Notes: generated from the letters alone by a model not told the origin. A stretch of DNA of 64,000 nt from Turritopsis dohrnii (GCA_027922465.2 BQMF02000009.1:558001-622000), one strand, 5' to 3'. Positions 34,501-46,639 are shown, numbered from the stretch's first letter. Numbers and translations: made by a program.

Positions 34501-36500
34501 ATCGCTTGCTTCAACTTTCGCAACTGATGTTCTTCATTGTTCTCTACTCATGTAGGAGATAGCACGAAATTAAACATGTTGATATTGTTTGCACGCATGC
34601 GCAGTAGTGTCGTATCGTTTTTGTACGTGGAAAATTTTCTGTAAGTTGAAGATCGCTTTAACAGCTCATTCCTTCAATTCTTTTATGAAAATCTATTTTG
34701 TCGGCATTTCTTTGATAAAAACCGAATTTCACATTTCACTGAATTTAGATTTATACAAGTCGATTTATGAAGGCAAAAAAATTGAAAGAAACCTACTCCG
34801 ACATATAAGTTGCGAAAGTTAGGTGAAAGATTCTTGAGACATATCAGGGTGGGTTGGTAGTCATAAGTAAGCCTTTATGGTAGTTCTGACATACTTCGGC
34901 TACCGATTCTCCATTCAGGGATGAATTTTATAGTTGCTGCCGTCGTGCTTTCATTGATAAATATTTTTTTACGAGTCTCCTATCAACAGATAGAAGTTTT
35001 CTATGTAACGAACTAATTTCCATCGAGCTGTTTTATTGCAAGTCAATTTTGCTAAACAGATTGACGTTTGTTCCTTTATTTTTTTGTTTGTGTTTTATAT
35101 TGACACTATTTTGAAGAAATACTTCCAATAGACCTTACCTGAATGTCTGAGTGACGATTGTACACGATTGTACCATATTAGTTATCTCACTTTAGAATGA
35201 AAAGGAGAATATACAGTTATATACAAATAATTACAAAGTAATGTTTATATTTGTTACTCTTATCCTTACCCACCCACTTTCAAAGAATCTGCTGATAACA
35301 TTTGATAAGTTCATTCCAAGTTTTCGGAACACTTAATTGACCTCTATCGCTGTTTCATAGATCACAGTTTTTAAGATCATAGATCAAATGTGAGTGAAAA
35401 ATACAAGAAGTTTTTTTAAAAAAAAAACAAAAAAAAACACGATATTTTTGAAATCTATTATTTTGTTGTATCATTTTCCTTCACAAATCAAAATCAAAAC
35501 TTTTTCTATTGTGAAGTTTGCAGGAGATTTCAAAGTACTATACAGTTGAATTGAGAAGCCAAAAACTTTCCCGATACTAGATTATAAAGTTTTCGTAATA
35601 ATTTCAAAACGAGGTTGTAATCAGCTAAGTTGTAACCAGTCATGGATACAACATTTAGGATATAACATAATTTGAAATTTTGTTTCAATGCGTGAATATT
35701 TTATGTTATCACTATTAGTCAGGAAATTTATCACCCCATTTTGTATAAAATGATCGCTCATCCACCGAATACACATTTTGTTTCCTCACATTATTTCTGC
35801 AATTGGTCCCGCGCAACTATAAGCACACACTGACATAAGAACCTTTCAATTGTGTTTTGCCAAATTGTTGTCAACTAGACATAAAAGTTCATATGCAGAA
35901 ATACTTTTATAGACTACTCAAGAGAGAAACATATCTTATGATTCGATCATTATATTAGAAACGTCATCTTCATGCATTATGAACAGCCTAATAACGACAA
36001 TTGACAATGTAAAACTCTCTTTTGAGGAACATATAAAATGTTATTATGATGCTGTATTTATGCTTGCGGTGGTTAGAGTAGCATTTTAAGCAAGAATGTG
36101 TAAAAAATGGTTTCATGATATTGATAATCTGGTTACATGACTTCTTCTTAAAACTCCGATTGCTGGCATTCAATTTCGGTTGTATTGACAGAATGCACAA
36201 TATCTTTGTACACCGTTCCGGATAACTGCCGAAACATTGAAAGCCTGCACGAAACATTGAAAGCCTGCACGAAAGTCACCTTCTGGTTCTCCCATGTTCT
36301 TTTTCCACGTCTATGGCATGTTCACTTATACAAATCCGCATTTGTCAGCAAAATTCCGAAAATATTATTGGTCAGCATTCCAAACCGCTCAAATGAAGTT
36401 GGAAGAACTTCAGCTTCAAATGCGCACTGCACATCGCTGGATGTCCGCCTGAAAATCATAATATCTCAGAAGAGTGCATGCGCAAATGTTGTCCGCGCGA
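31600..36500. other. gene-poor region with small tandem repeats
   Basis: No recognisable gene. An 18-base direct duplication lies at 32938-32973 and a 20-base one near 36230-36270. A 57-codon ORF at 34103-34276 (+) has no family match that I can see and is left uncalled. Other ORFs are short and lack domains. Confidence 0.45.
33939..34028 (+). repeat. 30-bp tandem repeat, 3 copies
   Basis: Three adjacent copies of a 30-base unit containing GTCTTCGAAAGAACTGAGAT followed by CATTCTTT, differing at one or two positions at the joints. Recent minisatellite. Confidence 0.9.
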
Positions 36501-36550
36501 CATCACGCGGTCAATTCCGCTTGTGGAAAATGGCCTTAACTTCAAAATAG

Positions 36551-37271
36551 CGACCAAAAAACGAACTCACCCTCGCATATAATCTGGAACTAAAATATAA
36601 AGCATTGATGGAGACTAATAAAGACAAGCCCAACAAAGAAGCGGAACAGTTATTTGGTGTGCCACCAAATACTCTTTCAACTTGGAAGAAGAGCAAAGCA
36701 AAAAATGTCGACGCTTATAAAAAAAATGGTAGTACTAAACCAAACGAAGAAGCAAGTTACCTACGAACAATAAAGTTGTATTTAAATAGTTTGTACACGT
36801 ACGATCTGAAAATGTCCCTGTTAGTGGCACGCTTATCAAGAAACCAACCCAACAATTTGTTATGCCGAGCATTACAGATGTGCGGCGATGGTGTAGTGGT
36901 TAGTACCTACGAGTGCGACCGTTGCGACCCGTGTTCGAGTCCAGTCATGTCGTGTCTCAATACACCACTCCGATGCGCTTTAAAAGCAGCGTATCAGCCC
37001 ATTAGGAGCCATCGACTGACTGCACACTGGCCTTCAGGCAAGCTAGAGCATAATGCTATACGTATCTCTGGCGGTAAGTCAACTAATATGTGCAAGTCGG
37101 CGGGCGGAAGAACCAACCATTACTGATGGAAGCCCAAGGTCTAAAAACTTCCGTTACTTACTTAAAGATGCTATGAACGCTCTGTCCATCCTTGAAGATT
37201 ATAGCATGTATCCAAAATTTGGAAATGATTTAAGAAAAGCACTCGTAAACGCGAGTCGTGTGCTTGACTAG
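36551..37271 (+). pseudogene. decayed Tigger/pogo-type transposase, split by a SINE
   Basis: Left part (about 36554-36730) encodes an N-terminal helix-turn-helix typical of Tigger/pogo/CENP-B proteins: LELKYKALMETNKDK, KEAEQLFGVPPNTLSTWKK. Near 36832-36880 another frame reads LIKKPTQQFVMPSITD, and after the SINE the coding continues in the same register as GSPRSKNF, then LKDAMNALSILEDYS and a stop at 37269-37271, like a transposase C-terminus. The catalytic DDE core is absent, the head and tail are in different frames and a SINE interrupts the tail, so it cannot be functional. A right-end sequence with GAATAAGAGAGAGTCAACTA near 37701-37721 may be its terminal repeat; no left end was found. 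Confidence 0.7.
36881..37121 (+). mobile_element. tRNA-derived SINE (full-length copy)
   Basis: Starts with a tRNA-like head: A box TGGTGTAGTGGTTAG and B box TGTTCGAGTCC at normal spacing. Flanked by ATTACAGATG (36871-36880) and ATTACTGATG (37122-37131), a 10-base target duplication with one change. Its body recurs, shortened, at 30238-30362, and its tail motif CGTATCTCTGGCGG with CAACTAA recurs near 52828-52855. It interrupts the Tigger-like coding tail. RNA polymerase III would be expected to start it. Confidence 0.8.
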
Positions 37272-37423
37272 GACAATATATCCCAGAAGAAACAATCAAA
37301 AATTAAAGATTTTTTCAAGTAGTGTATTTGTATAATGTTTGTTCTTAAAACATACGGAAAAGGCAAAAAGACAAAAAATGAATTAAAAAAACTCGATCAT
37401 TCTTTTTTATTTTTACCTAGATA

Positions 37424-37549
37424 CAGTTTAACTCGTGTAATTCGAATCTCCACGGGGATTCAAAATTTGTTCGAATTACATGAGCTTCGGATTACAGAAG
37501 TTTTATGATTATTCGAATTATAGGAGTTCGAATTACACGAGTTAAACTG
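37424..37549. mobile_element. 126-bp MITE with TA target duplication, pogo/Tigger-like
   Basis: Perfect ends CAGTTTAACTCGTGTAATTC and GAATTACACGAGTTAAACTG, flanked on both sides by TA. CAGT termini with TA duplication fit pogo/Tigger-derived MITEs. Several TTCGAATTA motifs inside are shared with the flanking sequence at 37560-37720, suggesting insertion in or near a relative. Confidence 0.85.
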
Positions 37550-37720
37550 TACTTTTTTCATTTTTCTAAATTTTTCTAAATTTCAAATTTCTCTCTCCAA
37601 TCGAATTTTCATCCTTTTTTCCTGAAAATTCGAATTAGAGACACTTTCTACTGTTCGAATATTTCTGTAATTCGAACAAAATTTTCTCTGTCCTGAGATT
37701 CGAATAAGAGAGAGTCAACT

Positions 37721-38270
37721 ATATTTAAACCATCTGATCTGAAACGAAAGTCTTGTGGTAGGAGTTGGATTGAGAGATTAGTAATAATAATCTCAAAATG
37801 CATCTTGTGGCATTCAGTTATGAAATACCTACCTCAGCAATGAAAATAGAACGTGTTTGTTAGGTATCCATGACAACGAATAACTTACAATTTTTTTCCG
37901 CAAATACGAGAGTGATGGAATAATGTTGAAAATACATGTCTGACGTCACGATTTAATTGGTGGTTATTGTTATCTTCAGTAATTAATCAATGTTTTCCCA
38001 CGATCATTTAAAAACAATAGTTAATACCTCGTGTAAATGAATTATGAATCTGATTTCACAAATAGTTTTAATTGTCGGGCGTTTCCATCAGGTGATTTGT
38101 TCGGTAAGCGGGGCACTTATTCGGGTCCTTACAGTAAAGAATTAAGAGATGTACTTTCCGTTCACTATTGATTTCTTTTATAAGCGGTATGAATAAATAT
38201 CTTCGGAAGTGTCTATTTGCACATTTGAAATAAGCAGCGTTGTGATACACACACGGATGAAATCTTGGAA
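37721..38270. other. intergenic, nothing supported
   Basis: AT-rich spacer between Tigger remains and the first copy of the short-peptide family. A 60-codon ORF on (-) at 38068-38250 shows no motif. Confidence 0.35.
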
Positions 38271-38384
38271 ATGGATGCAGTTAAGGAAACTACGGCAGAT
38301 GTAAAAGGGGAATTGGTTTTGTCAAAAGCAAACTGGAGTAAACATAAACCAGTTACGCAATATATTGTATGCAAAGCGCATTAG
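38271..38384 (+). CDS. short-peptide family copy 1 (37 aa)
   Basis: An ATG ORF of 37 codons whose start, MDAVKETTADVKGELVLSK, aligns with three other ORFs in the window (39665, 59105, 63362) at the pattern DVxxELVLS, at the same distance from ATG. Ends at TAG. It could be a first exon, a short peptide gene or a decayed copy. Function and family unknown. Support is the shared pattern only. Confidence 0.35.
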   Translation: MDAVKETTADVKGELVLSKANWSKHKPVTQYIVCKAH

Positions 38385-39664
38385 TGGATAAGGTCATGAC
38401 TCTACAGAACAAACACAATGAAAAATGATCTATGGTCACACGTTGGCCAATCAATGTAACATGGAATAACGATCTACAACTATGGAAGCTATGTGAAGAT
38501 TGAATGCGTACGTATTGTGGAGATGCATACCATGATCTACAAAGGACGATGACAGTATGAATGAAAAATATTTTTACGTGTTTTAAGTGTGGTTTTCCTT
38601 ATGAAGTTTAAAGAAAAGAATATGTTCGATATCTCTTCAGTGTACACCGTGAGTTCTGCTCAAGTCATATGCAAATAAACTCTTTCTCTAAAAACTTAAT
38701 AACTTTTCCTCTACATATATTCATCAATCAATAGCGCGCTGGGCGTTTAAAAAAGGAAGTCCACAATTATTGATATTTTTGCTTGATCTGTAATTGTAAT
38801 TATTTGTAATCGGTTGATTCAATTATTAACAACGTCGATTCTCCAGTGTCAACAACCTTTTGCCTATATCTTTCTTAATTTGCAGATTTCATAACCTCTT
38901 ATGGAAATTCATTAAAAAGAACGTTTTCCATCAGATATAGCGGCATAATTACATTCGGATCCGGCCAATGACGTCACACCATCGTTCGACGTCAAACTGA
39001 ACCACAATGACGTTCGCGCTGATTACAAAGCGAAACGACAGCTCAGCAAAAAATATCCAGGTATAGGGAATAAAACATATTCATCCTGGAGTTATTACGA
39101 ATACCTTTTATAGCTTTATTTTTGGAAAACTTTAGTTGTATTTTCATATGATGAAACTAGATTAGTTGTGTCGTTGAAACGGCCTGCATCTAACCATAGT
39201 CGTTCTAAATGCTCAAAAACTATCTTGAGAGGACCTTCATTGACAGCATCAGAAAACTTCTCTTGCTAATACGTAATATTTTCATGTGGCCTATTCTTTA
39301 GCGATCCCTGGGCAATTATCCGAAGTGGACATTCGCCTTTATCTTAATTGTATAATTTATCTTAATAGCATTATCCATAAACAAATATTTCCTGCAATTA
39401 CTATGAGTCATTAATGTTGAGTCATGTCTTGTTTTTATTTATAACCATCAGTAAACTAGAAAGTGGTTCGTTAGTTTCTATGCAGACAGAACACTGCATG
39501 ATCAAGTTGTGCAGACCAAATTTGGTTAGTCAACCTAGTTTTTGTTAGTCACATTTAAACAATGGCAAAAATTGAAGATATATAATAAAAACAACAATTT
39601 CTTTTAGGTCTATTCAGAATCTAACTTTTGATGCAAAGCAAATATTATTACATGATTTGTTATA

Positions 39665-39886
39665 ATGGCAAAAATACAACAGGAAACAGATCTAGACGTG
39701 ACAAGCGAATTGGTGTTGTCAAGATATTGTCTTGAGCATGATAAAACTATACAATATGTTTTTGGTAGACAGATAAGAAATACGGGTACAAGGTTGTATC
39801 TAGCAACATTCTCAAATATGCAGACATTCGTCCAGAGAGAAAAAGCAGAGTGTACAACAGAAAGAATTGTAAATGGTAACAGATGA
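39665..39886 (+). CDS. short-peptide family copy 2 (73 aa)
   Basis: Begins MAKIQQETDLDVTSELVLS, clearly related to the copies at 59105 and 63362. Residues 23-40 (HDKTIQYVFGRQIRN) also resemble the HDN...FFGNTIRN segment of the 59105 copy. No signal peptide or membrane helix is obvious. Not recognised. Confidence 0.45.
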   Translation: MAKIQQETDLDVTSELVLSRYCLEHDKTIQYVFGRQIRNTGTRLYLATFSNMQTFVQREKAECTTERIVNGNR

Positions 39887-39961
39887 GCCCTATGGTGTTG
39901 TTTTGTAATACAAAATTGATATGACGTATTGAAAAGAATCACTAACAGTGGCTGCAACCCC

Positions 39962-40415
39962 TAACAGATGTAGACAGCACGAACACCATCTCAGGATTCA
40001 TTTTACATATTCACAATGGATGACGCTAAAAAAGAGGTCATAAAAAACCTTTTTACGTTTAATTTAATGTTAATTTATTTTCCAAAATTTGTAAGAATTT
40101 GTGGAGAGTTAGAAATTTGATAGTTTTTTTGGAAATATTTTTATGTGTAAAAGTATCGATTCCTTTTCTGGTCAAAGATTTCGAATCCCAGTCTGCTTTT
40201 AGTGCAGTCCTTGTACGAGAAGATCCACGAGAAAGAGAAGAGAGAAACACCTTTAAAGAAACACTAAAGATAATGATAGGTTGGTTCCTGTCACCGACTA
40301 AATGCAAGTTATATAACTGTATTTGTTTTACTTTAGATAATATCTCCCATTTATGATTGCTTAAGATAATGAAGTATTTTATTCATAATGGGAAATTCTG
40401 CTTTCAATGTTTGAA
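39962..40415. other. spacer, no gene supported
   Basis: Two overlapping ORFs on opposite strands (40059-40307 and 40099-40356) shadow each other; neither shows a domain. Confidence 0.35.
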
Positions 40416-40466
40416 GCAATCACAATTCTATTGCAATCACAATTCTATTGCAATCACAATTCTATT
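40416..40466 (+). repeat. 17-bp tandem repeat, 3 copies
   Basis: Three copies of GCAATCACAATTCTATT in a row. Short recent minisatellite. Confidence 0.9.
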
Positions 40467-40529
40467 GCATCAACAGCCAATTAAAAAGAACTATTGTGTA
40501 ATACCAGGGTCTGTTATTAAAACTATTTT

Positions 40530-41037
40530 TATGTCGGACGGACATTTCGATACTTCAAAGCGGCACAAAATAACACTATACTCATTGGAGTAATTAATGC
40601 CATTGGTTTCACAGATTTTGTCTCTTTTCCTGCTATAAAAACTGAGGTATTTTTTTGTTCAAAATGTTTAAACTGGAAGTTTTTTATTCATGAAATTGAT
40701 TTTCAGGTTGGACGGACGGAATAGAAATTAGGAATTAATGATTGTTGAGTAGCATTGAAGTTCTATTTCAAAATTGAACTTAGATGTGTAATTTTTTGGT
40801 TACAACGAAAACAAAAATTAACATCAACAATTTTAAAGACCTCACTTGTCCAATTTTTTCTTTCGGAAAGACTTCGACGATAATTGTACGATCCTTTAAT
40901 GTCGGACGGACAATGTCGGACAGGCGTTTGGCAACATAAATTTCAAATAATATTACTCATCTCCCTGTAAAGTTTAAGCGATGCACATTGAACGATTTTC
41001 TCTGAAATGAGTATAAAACATTTTGTCCGTCCGAGAT
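40530..41037. mobile_element. possible foldback element with TCGGACGGACA ends
   Basis: TCGGACGGACA near 40533 faces its inverse TGTCCGTCCGA near 41025. Related motifs lie between them (GGACGGACGG near 40715, GTCGGACGGACAATGTCGG near 40901), and GATGTCCGTCCGACAT occurs near 51514. Probably a non-autonomous element family. Ends and duplication are not resolved. Confidence 0.4.
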
Positions 41038-42451
41038 ATAAATTAAAGTTTAGAAGGAATTTAAAAGCAACTTAAGTTGTAGATAGGTAGACTTGATTTA
41101 CTTCAACACATAACGGAAGTATACGACACAACAAAAGGAAATTACATTTATTTCAGCAATATAGCTAGTGTGTATCCACTAGAATATAAAGCCATTTAAC
41201 AAATTGACGTGTTCTAAAAACTTTGAAATCCGAATATGAGGAATGAAAACACCGATTTATACAACAAATTGTATAAGAAAAAACTAAACCCAGTAAACAT
41301 TATGACGTCAGGACAACGTCATTTGACGGTCACCTCTGACCGTCGTTTGACGGTCGTCTGGTGGTCAAAAATGCAACATAATTGTGACGTTGAAAAGTGA
41401 CCGTCATCTGACGGTCGTTTTCGACGGTCGATGAGACGTTGTTTCGACGTTTATATGACGTAAAATGACCATGATATTATATAATTTCATGTTCGGAAGG
41501 GAATTTTAAATGCTATTTTGAATTTAAACTTTGCTTTCGTTTTAAGTCCAGAAAAAATGCGTTGATTTTAATGTTAAACAAGAGCCGGATGGCGCAAAAC
41601 GGTAGCAGCAGACGTATACCCTACGCTACTTACAGTTGATAATATGTACTGCTTAGTTTAATGACAGCACGCAAAATATAAATTTTCATAAAAAGTTTAA
41701 TTAAAGTTTAAAGTTTTCGTCTGAATGAAAAAGGGCCTTTAAATGTTTTAGTAAACACCGTACAGCAACTATCAGTGTAGATCAGGCTTAATAAAACCAC
41801 CTGAGAAACTTATTGTTTAAACATAAAAGAAATGAAGTGATCGCATATGTAATTTGTAATTATGCATAAAAAGAGCAGTCATAAGAAAAAATGTGGAAAA
41901 TATTTTAGAAAAATTTAAAAATTCCTTGCTTATGAAAATTTATCAAAAAGCATTCTAGGTTTAGCCATTCTTGACTATAATGATTAAGGAGTCATAAACA
42001 GTTAACTAGAGAATATTTCCCACTGAAAAAGTTGTTAAGTCTGGGATTAGGTGAGCACTGATAATTCACTTGAAAAAGTATCTTTTAAACGAAACTAGAA
42101 ACGCTTAACGGTTAAAAAGAAGTAAGCAAAAACATTTTTATATTATCCTTGCAGTAGTAGAGTTTTCTTTTTCATATGAAAAGCAACATATTATATACGA
42201 ATTACCAAAAAATATTTAAAATTCTCTTTTTGAATAATGTTTTGAATATATATAGCCTGAATTCACTCATTGAAATTTATGTACTTATTTGAGCTAGTCT
42301 ATAGCTTCTCTAAAGCGCAGGCTAACTGCCGTTTCGGCCGGAGGAGTAGTAGGAGGAGTAGTAGTGGGAGTAGTCCGAGGGTGTTTTAATACAGTATTCG
42401 CTTACGCTGCTACCGTAATAAACGTATGCCAATATATTTCTGTATTAAGGG

Positions 42452-42852
42452 GCTGTTCATATGGAGGTGAGCTGGCCCGGTTAACCGGGCTGGCTCACTT
42501 GAATGAGATGAAATTCACCCAGCGTTCATATGGCCCAGCGTTCATATGGCTTTTCTCATCCCACTCAACCGGGCTGGAGAATGTTGTTTACATCACGTAA
42601 ACAATAATTCGAATTTCGACGCGTGCGCACTTGTCTAAAATCTATCCCACTAAGCCGGGCTGGTCTATTCATATGAACAAATTTCATCTCACTTAGGTGA
42701 GATCCCGGTCAAATGAAATGAGATCTCACTTAGGTGAGCCAGCCCGCTTTTCATATGAACACAATTTTTTTTTATAAAGATTTCTTAATGACAGTGAGAT
42801 CTCTGCTGAGTGAGCTAGCCCGGCTAACCGGGCCAGCTCACCTCCTATAACC
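42452..42852. mobile_element. 400-bp MITE with GGAGGTGAGCTGGCCCGG ends
   Basis: Left GGAGGTGAGCTGGCCCGG plus TTAACCGGGCTGGCTCACT is mirrored on the right by AGTGAGCTAGCCCGGCTAAC plus CGGGCCAGCTCACCTCC. TCATATG and CACTTAGGTGAG motifs recur inside, some in both orientations. Much more GC-rich than its surroundings. No coding capacity. Confidence 0.75.
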
Positions 42853-43453
42853 AAAAGTCTATAGTGGCAGTAGTGTTAACTTTATAACAAATGTATTAAA
42901 ATATCAAAGTATTATTTGTATCATTCAAAGTATCTGCTCAGATATAAACATGTCTCTTCAGACAAAAATATGACTATGTCTCTTCAGACTGTTCTCATAC
43001 AGTAGAATGCTAAGACACGAATGCACTGAAAAGATGCGAATAAAAAGCCCTGCAAGTCCCGAGGGACAGAACAAAAGACTCAAGAAACAAAAGAAAAATA
43101 AGCAGGGCAAGTCATACGTGAAAAACTAATTATAAACTAATTATCAATTATCAATTATAAACATTATATAAATCAATAAACTAATTTTTATGTGCATGCA
43201 TTTACACTACCAATCTCCATAAACGATTCAACTATCTATGAATTATAAGCACTATCTTCTCATTTTGCTTTCCACTTAGTTTACCTAAATTATCAGGTAT
43301 GGATTTAAAAACGTTGACCGATATCATAACAACAAAAGGGAAAATGAAATATAACATAAATATAACGTTTGTCATATCGTTCTTGTCCATCTTAACATAC
43401 TCCAAATTAAGTTGGTGATTTTGATATTAGTCAAATACATTATGACATGTCAT

Positions 43454-43526
43454 GGCGCCGTAGTGTAGTGGTTATCACTCTCAGAATTCATGCGAGAAGT
43501 CAGGGTTCAATTCCCGCTGATGACTT
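43454..43526 (+). ncRNA. tRNA-Val-like pseudogene or SINE head
   Basis: GTAGTGTAGTGGTTATCAC is the D-arm and A box typical of eukaryotic tRNA-Val, and GGTTCAATTCC is a B box at the right distance. The acceptor arms (GGCGCCG against TGATGAC) do not pair and the anticodon and T stems are imperfect, so a working tRNA is unlikely. Best read as a tRNA-derived SINE head inside the ACGTC-rich element. Confidence 0.6.
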
Positions 43527-43879
43527 TTCATTTGTTGTCATTAACTTTCGTCGTCAATTTGACCATGCTACAACGTCAATGCAACGTTGTTTTCGGTCTT
43601 TTGACCGTTGCACAACGTCCGTACAACGTCATTTTTGGGTTTTCTTAATCGTCGTTTTGACGTCAAAATCCGACGTTGTTTTGTTGTTTCCATTTCGACC
43701 ATTAAACAACCGTCATGCGACGATGGAATACGACGTCGAAACAACGTTGAAACAACGTCTTTGTGCTTACTGGGCTAACAAAGAAATAAAGAAAGAACAG
43801 CGGGAAAATAGCTGAAAATTGGATTGTTAATTTCCTTCGCAGCTCTGCGTATTATTTTTTTGATTATAATGAATATAAA

Positions 43880-44336
43880 TGACGTTGTATAGACGTCGAA
43901 GAAACGGTTGTTACGACGTCTCCACAACGTTTTCAAAAATCACTTATTTAGTTAGGGTTTAGTTTTAATGAATTAAATTCTATTTTGCCTGGGGCAGCGC
44001 TTTTATTCAATATCGCTTCTTTGGCTTTTCAAGCATTTTATGTTTTTTTTTATGATCAAACTCCTATGAAAAGAGCGACGTCATATCGACGTTTTAATGA
44101 CCGTTGTTTGAACGTGAACATGACGTCATCGATTCATTTACCATTATTGAAGTAGGAAACATATTTTTGTGCAATTATAAGAGAACGAAATGTAGACATA
44201 GCAACAAAAGTTGCTTCTCGTTCATTATTATGATTTTTACAACTTCGTCATATGATCGTCAGATATGGTAATGACTAACTATGACCATAACACGACGTCA
44301 AATAAACCGTCATTTAAACGTCGGGTGCTTACTGGG
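43880..44336. repeat. second ACGTC-rich terminal segment
   Basis: Continues the ACGTC/CAACGT pattern and ends CGTCGGGTGCTTACTGGG, the same terminus as at 43776. Probably part of an overlapping or duplicated copy of the element to its left. Confidence 0.5.
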
Positions 44337-44933
44337 AAGCAGCGTAAAAATGGGTAAAAGCAACCTTCGTGAAACCGTTGTAAACAACGAAGAACACCGA
44401 CTTCAATCCGATCCATCCTCCACCACCTAGACAGTATGCACTACTGAATTGATTTCATTGATATCTACCATGTCCAAGTGGTCACATAGTTCTGTCCCGT
44501 CTTCTTTCTTGTGCCACTGAACGCCTCACAACATCGGTGGCGATGAATAAAAGGCTGGCGACACTGAAAGGAATTCCTTGTCACTGCTCTTCCTTCCTCA
44601 TAAATTTTTAATATTTGCATACTACTCTTCGTGCCTTGTAAACTTTCAATATTTGCAGACCGGTGCTCTATTGAGCATCTTTTATCGCATCAGGCTCCTC
44701 TATCATTGCCTCATATGGAACATTCGAATGTAGAGGATTCCATATTGACGCGAGATACAACATTTTTAGCACATCTGTGATACAACATATTTAACACATC
44801 TTTCTAAATTAAATATAATATATACATGAAGCAGGTAGAATTTCAAGAAAAGCTTTTGAACATTCCAAGTGACAAATGGTCAGAAGAAAACAAACATTTT
44901 GAAGGACAAGCTAAAGATAACTAATTAGCCACA

Positions 44934-45200
44934 TTTCTGACATCAACCAGCCTGTTACACGAAAAAATATAATTACTGATGAGACTCAATAATTACTTCT
45001 GAGATGCAAAACTTTACTTGTATCAAAAGAAACATCATTACTTTGTACGTTTTTTTCGAATGTTCACGTGAAGTTTCTAATGACTTTATAGGGACATATT
45101 CAAAAACAACTCTAACCAAGTTATATAAACGTGTCCCTACAGAAACATAGCGAATATAGTTTCGTGTAAACAAAACACGATTTTCCGGAATGTGGCTAAT
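44934..45200. mobile_element. intact ATTAGCC MITE (267 bp)
   Basis: Ends ATTAGCCACATTTCTGACAT and GGAATGTGGCTAAT are inverted. It is the reverse complement of the host part of 27043-27943, and at 45114-45131 (CCAAGTTATATAAACGTG) it shows the site before the nested MITE jumped in. No coding capacity. Confidence 0.85.
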
Positions 45201-45939
45201 GCACAACATTATTTCAGATAAAGATATATTGACAAATGATAAAGTTGTTTTACTAATGTATAATCCTAATTGTTAATATTACCAACAAATTTCAAAAATC
45301 TCTAACCCCTGCTGGTTCACATCAGTATATGTGCAAAAGACGTGGGAAAGCTAAAGTTTACAGAAAGTGCTGTAAGGCAAAGAATTGGATTTTTAGACGC
45401 CTTTTATGAACATAGACAAGTTTGAGATTTTTCATTATGTATCATAAAAAGTAGAAACTTAGAATACATCCATTCATCATAAATTTGTTACCGTCACATT
45501 GTCTTTTAATTTTTAGAATGCAGACAATATATTTTCTCATTCATATTAAATACAAAATTTTAATTTTTTGTTCCAATTGGTAGTAACGTAAGTTAACAAT
45601 ATGACAAAGCATTTGTCATACACTCAATTAGTCCATTTTGTCCACTTTGTTTAAGATAATAGTCCAGTCCCCAACTTTAACATTAAATCGTTCAATGTGG
45701 ATTCTTTTCGAAGCAAGTTGCACTGAATTTCATTTTCAGTGTCCTTTTGTTTAGGTCAGTTTAAGTGAATACCTTTTAATGGCACACAGATCTTGCACAG
45801 TAGTGAATCCCCTATCTGTCATTAATTGGTGCTCTTCCTCGACAAAAACCAGGAATCCTGTTTTCTCTCTGGGTATATATCACTGAACACGTTCCCCATT
45901 TCGTGAGGATAATACATTTCTCACTTTTAATGGTTGCTT

Positions 45940-46065
45940 CTCTTCTCAACAACAAACTCTCGATTGTTCGATTATTAGTGGACAGAGGTGCAGAGATAGT
46001 AGCGACGAACAAATATGGATGAACAGCACTTCATTTTGCTGCACGTAATAATTCTTCCTGTACAT
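45940..46065 (+). pseudogene. ankyrin-repeat fragment with premature stop
   Basis: One frame reads KLSIVRLLVDRGAEIVATNK YG, a TGA at 46020-46022, then TALHFAARNNSS. This is the ankyrin consensus (helix ending in LL..GA, loop, N..G.TALH.AA) with the expected Trp codon changed to a stop. The frame closes soon after, and flanking repeats are decayed. No neighbouring ankyrin gene is seen. An old gene fragment. Confidence 0.65.
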
Positions 46066-46639
46066 TCACCTTCTTGATAAACTCCGCACCTCATCTCATC
46101 AACAAACAATGTAACGACTTCACATAGCATCACAAGTTATTTCGAAGTTGAAACGCTCATATGTCACGGAGAAGATCGTCATATTAAAAATAATACATTG
46201 GATAATACCAATATTTAATTTCTTGCTTGTCTTCAGAACCTGTCAAGCAAATAAAATCTTGGTAGTTTTTCAGGTCTCCTCTGTTTTTTGCTGACAAACC
46301 TATAAATGGAGATCCGCTTAAGTAACGGAAACGAAATTTTAGAAAATGGAACAGTTTTCACTGGAAGTAAGTTAGAGCAAAATTCGCCATAGTGACAGCG
46401 TTGGATGCTGATATATGGCTTTGTCAGCAAAAAATAATAGAGACCTGGAACCGAGCCGGAGTAGCATGCCCATAAATTTCTTTGCTCTTTTCACAACTGC
46501 AGTTATTTACCACTCTACATGCAATGTTCTAACAATATATCATTAAAACATTCTGAGTTATTCACATATTTATATGTCAGCAATATCTTCTTGAACGTTG
46601 TGATGTCATGTTGCCATGGAGATCATATTTTGGAAAAAA

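Larger units (their letters stand above)
41289..43776. mobile_element. ACGTC-rich inverted-repeat element, compound
   Basis: Left end CCCAGTAAACATTATGACGTC and right end GTGCTTACTGGG are inverted. Both subterminal parts (41300-41470 and 43540-43770) are packed with ACGTC/GACGT/CAACGT motifs. A second right-type end (GTGCTTACTGGG) closes a related segment at 44336. Between the ends sit another MITE (42452-42852) and a tRNA-like sequence (43454-43526). No transposase is seen. It may be one large element with insertions or several overlapping copies. Confidence 0.55.

Noticed and set aside
43454..43526. Functional tRNA-Val gene
   Set aside because: A and B boxes are good but acceptor, anticodon and T stems do not pair properly.
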